DNA from: Megalopta genalis
Lineage: Eukaryota; Arthropoda; Insecta; Hymenoptera; Halictidae
Direction of reading: 5' to 3'
Length of the DNA: 64,000 nt
Assembly (NCBI RefSeq): GCF_051020955.1
Contig: NW_027476097.1
Location: forward strand, 2,321,001 to 2,385,000
The notes under the pieces: generated by a model
Told to the model about the DNA's origin: nothing
Database searches by the model: none
The model's input: the letters and a program-made list of their open reading frames with translations, nothing else
Program-made: the position numbers and the translations under genes
In this document: positions 59,385-64,000 of the stretch, one piece after another
Position numbering within the stretch: position 1 is the first letter of the stretch
Layout of the letters: each line of letters starts with the position of its first letter

Positions 59385-61486
59385 TACTCTGGCGCCTCAA
59401 TCTCCATCGCTGCCGCGGGAGCGGTGGCGTCTGGTGTTTTATCAGCCCCAACCGCCCCCGCGGGCGCGACGGTGGCATCCTTGGGTGCCGGATCCTTTGT
59501 TTTAGGAGCTGCCACGGCGGCTGCCGCCTTGGCCGTCGTGGTTCTCTTCCCCCTGCTTCCTCTGCCGCGTCTCGCGCTGGCAGGGCACGCCCGGCTGCCG
59601 AGGCGGTGGCCGGCCGGCTTGCCAGCTCCCGCGCAAAGCGGGCACTTTGGCTTTTCTGTGCAGCCAGCCACCTTATGGTCCTGACTGCCGCACCCGAAAC
59701 AGCAGCCGGACCGATCCTCGGCCGCAGTGCACCGCTGCCTCGTGTGGCCTAAGCCAAAGCAGCGGTAGCACTGCAAGGGCCGGGCGCTGAGGGCCTCCAC
59801 CGTCGCCTGGGTCCAGCCCACTGTCAATTTGCCGGCGACCGCAACTTTGCGTGCGGCCGCAGCAGGGCACTGGACCCAGAGGGTGCCCAAACCAGAGGGG
59901 GAAGACCGGATTTCGCCGGTCCTCACATCCCCCCGGTCGCACCCTCCAACACGGGCGACAGCTGCGGCGACCTCCACCGGCGTGGTCGAGTCGACCAGGC
60001 CGCGCACCCTAAGGTCGGCCTTTTTGATTGGGCGCGCGACCTTCACGCCGGTCCCTGCCAGCGCGTCAGCCATCTTAGAGGCCAGGGCAGTGGCCTTGGC
60101 TGCACCATCAGCTCCGGGGACCTCTAAGATGATTGCCCCCGTCACCGCTCTCCTGGGCTTCAGCGAGGCGATGCCAATTTCTGCCAGGTCTATTTTGGAC
60201 CTGGCAGTGGCCATCGCCTCGGCGTAACTCATCGCCCCGCCGGCCGGTACCGTTAAAGTAACGGCAGCCGTGCGGGGCGGACGCGGCGGCAGGGGAGCCC
60301 TTTTGGGAGCAGCCGGTGCCACCCGCCTCGCCGCCTTCTGGGTCAAAGCAGCCTTGGCAGCTGCCGCAGGTTTATCTGCGGCAGCCGCCCTTTTGGCCTT
60401 CCGGCCAACTACCTTTGACCACACCTCAGTTGGAGGTGTGGTGGAGGGCGGCGCAACAGTGGGGGCGGGCTGCATTTGTGTCGCCTTAGCGACCACAGTC
60501 GCTCCCCCACTGCCACCCTTTTTCTTTCCCCCCCTCCTGTCCATCGGCAGGGGTGGGGCTGGCGGCACGGGTGCCGCCGATCGCGGGCCTCGCACCCGCG
60601 GGACCAGCTCCCTTCTGAACGATGCCAATTTGGCATCGATAAGGGAGCCGATCTGTGCCAGCAAGTCGGCTGGCACAGCCGCGGGTGGGGGCGAGGACCC
60701 TCCTCGCCCAGGTGACTGGGGCCCCCGAGCGCCGATAACCGGCAGCAACCCCTTGCCCCCATCAGGGGGCAGCGGCGGAGCCATCCCGGCAACAGCCGGC
60801 CCCGCTTCCACCGCTTGACGGAGTCGGGCGACTTCCGCCCGCAACTCCGCCAACTGCTCTCTTAGTTGAGCATTCTCGGCTTCCAACAGCCGGGTGGCGC
60901 TGGGAGCCGACCGAACTGCCAGCTCCGCAACGCCCACCCGGCTGCTCAGGGCCGCCGTCCGGAGGGACCGCACCGCACTGGCCTTCAGGCCCGTCGCAGC
61001 ATTGGAGATTCTGGCCACATCGCCCAGGCACTCCATAACTGCCGCCGCAACGTCCCGCGTCGGGCGGCCTCGGAAATCAGCAGCGACCTCCACTTCATCC
61101 GGAAGCGGGTCGCTTGTCCTCTCAGGCCTCGGCCCCGGGGCAACCGGGTCGAAAATGCCCGCTATGAGGCTTCTCTCAGCCTCAGCCTCTCTACGTTTGG
61201 CCTCTTGGAGGCCAACGTATTGCCCGGTCGTCGGTGGCCGGCCCCGTTTCCTCGTGGAGGTGCCCGGGACGCTCTGCGACGAGTGGTGGGAGGAGACGGA
61301 GAAGTCCGACTCCTCCCCCCCGTCGCAGTCGCCAAGGCCCTCCGCAGGCCTCTTTGCGCCGCGTGTTGCAGAATGCCTCCGCGACACCGGCTCTGTACAT
61401 CTTTTGAGGCGCACGATAGGCCCGCGCACCTCCACCTCACGCTCGTTTCCCCCCTCCCCGGTTGTATTTGAAAAAGAAGAATCCAT
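59384..61486 (-). CDS. ORF1: Gag-like RNA-binding protein of the R1-like element (700 aa)
   Basis: The intact frame starts at ATG 61484-61486 and ends at TAA 59384-59386. Features in order: a Ser/Gly-rich acidic N-terminus; a basic RKRGRPP segment near residues 79-85 resembling an AT-hook; a Leu/Glu-rich heptad-like stretch around 198-227 (probable coiled coil); a long Pro/Ala/Lys-rich linker; and three zinc knuckles near 571-632. The first two knuckles are CX2CX4HX4C and the third CX2CX8HX6C, as in R1-clade ORF1 proteins. In that clade the protein binds element RNA and forms the ribonucleoprotein particle that reaches the nucleus. The stop overlaps the ORF2 start in TAATG. There is no internal stop or frameshift, so expression is plausible. 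The tail after the knuckles is Ala/Lys/Pro-rich and low complexity. Confidence 0.92.
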   Translation of the reverse strand: MDSSFSNTTGEGGNEREVEVRGPIVRLKRCTEPVSRRHSATRGAKRPAEGLGDCDGGEESDFSVSSHHSSQSVPGTSTRKRGRPPTTGQYVGLQEAKRREAEAERSLIAGIFDPVAPGPRPERTSDPLPDEVEVAADFRGRPTRDVAAAVMECLGDVARISNAATGLKASAVRSLRTAALSSRVGVAELAVRSAPSATRLLEAENAQLREQLAELRAEVARLRQAVEAGPAVAGMAPPLPPDGGKGLLPVIGARGPQSPGRGGSSPPPAAVPADLLAQIGSLIDAKLASFRRELVPRVRGPRSAAPVPPAPPLPMDRRGGKKKGGSGGATVVAKATQMQPAPTVAPPSTTPPTEVWSKVVGRKAKRAAAADKPAAAAKAALTQKAARRVAPAAPKRAPLPPRPPRTAAVTLTVPAGGAMSYAEAMATARSKIDLAEIGIASLKPRRAVTGAIILEVPGADGAAKATALASKMADALAGTGVKVARPIKKADLRVRGLVDSTTPVEVAAAVARVGGCDRGDVRTGEIRSSPSGLGTLWVQCPAAAARKVAVAGKLTVGWTQATVEALSARPLQCYRCFGLGHTRQRCTAAEDRSGCCFGCGSQDHKVAGCTEKPKCPLCAGAGKPAGHRLGSRACPASARRGRGSRGKRTTTAKAAAAVAAPKTKDPAPKDATVAPAGAVGADKTPDATAPAAAMEIEAPE

Positions 61487-61911
61487 AATTCATCCCACGA
61501 GTGTGGTCGGAAAGGAGGTCACCCCGGGTAGAGCCGCCATACCCGGGGAAGGCTAATACGCCCGGGGGGTCGCCAGGTACCCCGGGGTTGTCCGCTAAAG
61601 ATTGGTGCACCCACCAACCATAGCTGGCGCTTACTCCAGCTACGCCCTCTTCACCGCGCAACGCTGCTTGGGGCTAGGGATTTTTTAGAGAGGTTGTCAT
61701 CCTCGCGGTCCGGCCGGTTAAGGCAAGACCCCCGTTCCTGTAAAACATGACCACAGGTTTACGGTATGTGTCCGACTTTAGTTGGCCCCTCACCTCAAGC
61801 CACTCCGGCTAGGTAGAACCTGCCAGGGAATAAAATCCCCGCCGGCACAGCCTTGAGGATCATTGGGGCACGAAGCCCCCCCACCACGACAAGGTAGCGG
61901 ACACGGGGGGG
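61487..61911 (-). other. 5' UTR of the R1-like element
   Basis: GC-rich, non-coding, with repeated CCCGGGG-type words. The 5' terminus follows a run of C (plus strand GGGGGG before GATCGTATC) and abuts the 14-bp duplication, so the 5' end appears complete or nearly so. An internal promoter would be expected here, but I see no motif I can name. Confidence 0.7.
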
Positions 61912-61981
61912 ATCGTATCTCCTCCTCCCAAATTGTCCATTTTTGTGCACAATCTCAGCGTCAATTATGGACACATTACTG
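61912..61981. mobile_element. Inverted-repeat MITE, right part
   Basis: It resumes after the R1-like insertion with the duplicated target ATCGTATCTCCTCC (61912-61925). It then mirrors the left terminus (CCAAATTGTCCATTTTTGTG, AGCGTCAATTA) and ends ATTACTG at 61981, followed by TA at 61982-61983. The match to the left arm carries a few substitutions, so the MITE copy is not freshly inserted. Confidence 0.85.
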
Positions 61982-61983
61982 TA

Positions 61984-62494
61984 CATTTGATTTTACGTAA
62001 TATTAACAAGAGCTCACACAATTCTCCCTTCTGAAGAAGATTCCCCGAAGATCCAACGACCCTCGTGACAAACGAACGGCTTCGCACGTAATGAAAATAA
62101 TTAATCGTCGCTCCGAATATTCGGGTCAGTGCCACGAATTGACCGTGTCGAAGGGTCAACGTCGTAAACGCTACGGGGACGCAACAGTTTAGTGTGAATC
62201 CGGCCACCACGAAGGTGACGCGGATATGCTTCCTCGCCCGTTCGGGCATACACGACTAAATTTCTATCTACTTCCAGCGGCCCCACGTTCAAGGGAAAGG
62301 GCCGAGGAAAAATCCGCACGTGCCATTGAGACGTTTACAATGGACGAGTTCTTTAGCCGCCAGCGAATTTCAGTTTCCATCCATCTGCTGGCGCCCACGG
62401 GGAACCACGGGGAGGCAAACTCGTGACGCGACGCCTCGCGTCCACTAAACGAAGACCTAGGAAATCGGGATGGGTATTGGAGTCAGGATTTTTC
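61984..62494. other. Unique DNA and possible 3' UTR of the next element
   Basis: No ORF is supported. The part next to 62494 is likely the 3' untranslated region of the minus-strand element to its right, but I see no poly-A tail or target duplication to mark its end. Confidence 0.4.
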
Positions 62495-64000
62495 CTACCG
62501 GAAGTCCTTTAACCAAAGGGTTTCCCGGCAGAAGGATGCGAAAACCTGGAAGACTTCTTCCGACGACACGAAGTGTTGTGCCGCCTCAGGCCATTTCCAG
62601 CTTCCGCTAGGGGTGATGTCCCGCAGAGCCTCTCTCTTCGGGTCGAAATCCTTGCAGTGGAGAAGGAAGTGGTCTACCGTGTCCGACCCGTGACCACACC
62701 CACACGCCTCACTGTCGGCAACACCGTACGCGAAGAGGCGCGAACGGAAATTTCCATGTCCAGTGAGGACTTGTGTGGTGTAGTGGTTCGGTATCATCAA
62801 CCCGGCCGCCATCCTTCTCTCGATGCTGCTGAAGAAGGTGAAAGTTGTGCGGCCTTTGTGGGAGGAGTCCCACATGGATTGCCACACTCTTTTCACCTCA
62901 GCCACGATCCTAATTTTCGCATCGTTGGTTCCCGCTGGGACCACGATGTTACCGATCCTGGCGTCCATATTTCTCCTAACCTGGTAAAGGGCTTTGGCTT
63001 GTTGTAGCTCAAGTCCGATGGGGGGGGGGTGGGTACCGGCCACCACGCACATGCTATCCCACGATGACCGGCGATATGCACCAGTTACCGAAATGAGAGC
63101 ACGGCGCTGAGCGGCTCCGAGTATTCCCAGCTCCCCTGCCTCCAGCCCATCCTGCAGCGGCGTAAGTCGCTACCGGGATGAAGACCCCGCGGTACAAAGC
63201 CGAGAGTGCTCTGAAACCGAGCCCCCATCCTTGTCTCGCCAACCTGCCAAGTTTCGCGAAGAGCGACCCGACTTTGTCGCTGATATATTGACAATGGGAT
63301 CGGACACCCATGTCCCTATCTAAGTGGACGCCTAGGTATCTAACTGTGTTCTTGAATTTAATTGACCTCGCTCCGAATCTACTTTCGATACGCGGACTGC
63401 TTTCCTTTTTCTATCGGGACGCGATCCTCCCCGTCGGCCTATTTTTTCCCTATCTACGTACCCATTCCGGAGTACGATCGCTTCCGATTTCGAATCGGAT
63501 ATCTCTAATTTAGCTGTCCTGCACCAACCTAGGATCTGGTCGACAACGCGTTGACCCTCGATCTCTAGGTCTCTGCGGCTATTTCCCCCCACGAGGACGA
63601 TGAGGTCGTCCGCGTATGCTACAAACCTATTCTCAACTGAGGTTTCGAGTAACCTCAGGAGACCGTCGAACATAAGGTTCCAGCACGCGGGGCCGAGGAC
63701 CGAACCTTGCGGGCATCCTCTTGTCGCGCGCTTGGAGATCCTTTCTGTTCCTACTGTGAGACTGACCTTGCGGTCCTCGAAGTAATTGGAGATTACCTCG
63801 AAGACGTTGCGCGGACAGTCTCGATTCCTAAGACTACCTAACACTAGGGGCCACCAGACGTTGTCGAAGGCTCCGGAAATGTCGAAGAGTAGTGCGATCA
63901 CATGCCGATGTTCGATCTCATCAACCATGCGGCGCAACTCGACAATTGCATCTTCAGTCGACTTTCCGCGCGCAAACCCGTACTGTCTGCTGGAGATGCG
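62495..64000 (-). pseudogene. Second non-LTR retrotransposon, 3' part of ORF2, frameshifted, cut by window edge
   Basis: On the minus strand from the right edge, reverse transcriptase sequence reads QYGFARGKSTEDAIVELRR, then LLFDISGAFDNVWW (first catalytic Asp), GCPQGSVLGPACWN and VAYADDLIVLVGG. The frame is lost near 63370-63420. RYLGVHLDRD and the following thumb-like region read in another frame to about 63130, where a second shift occurs. From about 63105 to the stop at 62495-62497 the original frame returns and includes CVVAGT, TGHGNFRSRL and a C-terminal CGCGHG...HFLLHC zinc-finger-like motif. Two frameshifts mean this copy is dead. The C-terminal HGNF/finger layout suits R1-clade or Jockey-related elements. 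It is clearly a different family from the intact neighbour. Its 5' end lies outside the window. Confidence 0.85.

Larger units (their letters stand above)
55847..61911 (-). mobile_element. R1-clade-like non-LTR retrotransposon, apparently full length
   Basis: This 6,065-bp minus-strand element has a 26-nt poly-A tail (T run 55847-55872), a 3' UTR, ORF2, ORF1 and a 425-bp 5' UTR. It is flanked by the 14-bp duplication ATCGTATCTCCTCC (55833-55846 and 61912-61925). Both ORFs are uninterrupted. ORF1 has three C-terminal zinc knuckles. ORF2 has an N-terminal apurinic-type endonuclease, reverse transcriptase and a C-terminal CCHC finger, the R1-clade layout (R1, TRAS, SART and relatives). Established: R1 makes a 14-bp duplication in 28S rDNA; here the target is a MITE and no rDNA is present. 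The element is far more GC-rich than its surroundings. Confidence 0.93.

Noticed and set aside
55871..61556. Plus-strand ORFs of up to 243 codons opposite the R1-like element
   Set aside because: They are antisense shadows of ORF1, ORF2 and the GC-rich UTR of the minus-strand element.
55847..61911. R1 insertion in 28S rDNA
   Set aside because: The 14-bp duplication length fits R1, but the flanking DNA is a MITE and no rRNA sequence is present on either side.

Overview
The window reads as repeat-dense insect chromatin. It contains LTR and non-LTR retrotransposons of arthropod types (BEL/Pao, R1 clade) and a Tc1/mariner/pogo-type MITE. It also has kilobase satellites and an AT-rich background in which CpG is not visibly depleted. 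A hymenopteran (bee or ant) host is my best guess, but that is inference. I find no convincing host protein-coding gene, tRNA or rRNA.

Layout. (1) 1-33184: one unbroken satellite of about 1,100 monomers of 30 bp, mostly in a five-monomer (150-bp) higher-order repeat, with later block duplications of 300 bp to 2.5 kb. Because 30 is a multiple of 3, both strands show long false reading frames made of 10-residue repeats. (2) 33185-33400: an (ACCTCT)n-type tract. (3) 33405-36588 and 43682-44125: a second satellite built on a roughly 10-bp ACGTTGTTTT word with a ~160-bp higher-order period. Its orientation flips near 34432. It is interrupted by a 264-bp solo-LTR-like insertion (34999-35262) and by a complete but broken BEL/Pao element (36589-43676, target duplication GCAAA). 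(4) 44126-55685: about 11.5 kb of mostly unique DNA with minisatellites of 13 bp and 25 bp, microsatellites, GC-rich patches and no supported gene. (5) 55686-61981: a ~217-bp inverted-repeat MITE (TA target duplication), split by a 6.07-kb R1-clade-like non-LTR retrotransposon on the minus strand. That element has a 14-bp target duplication, a 26-nt poly-A tail, two intact ORFs of 700 and 1040 codons and a TAATG stop/start junction. (6) 62495-64000: the 3' part of a second, frameshifted non-LTR element on the minus strand that continues past the right edge.

The insertion order can be read from the sequence. The BEL element and the solo LTR entered an existing satellite. The MITE entered one copy of an AT-rich direct duplication, and the R1-like element then entered one arm of the MITE. 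The least ordinary items are the 33-kb satellite with its layered duplications, the inverted second satellite, the BEL element whose LTRs differ by a 146-bp block, and the apparently intact R1-like element nested in a hairpin MITE.
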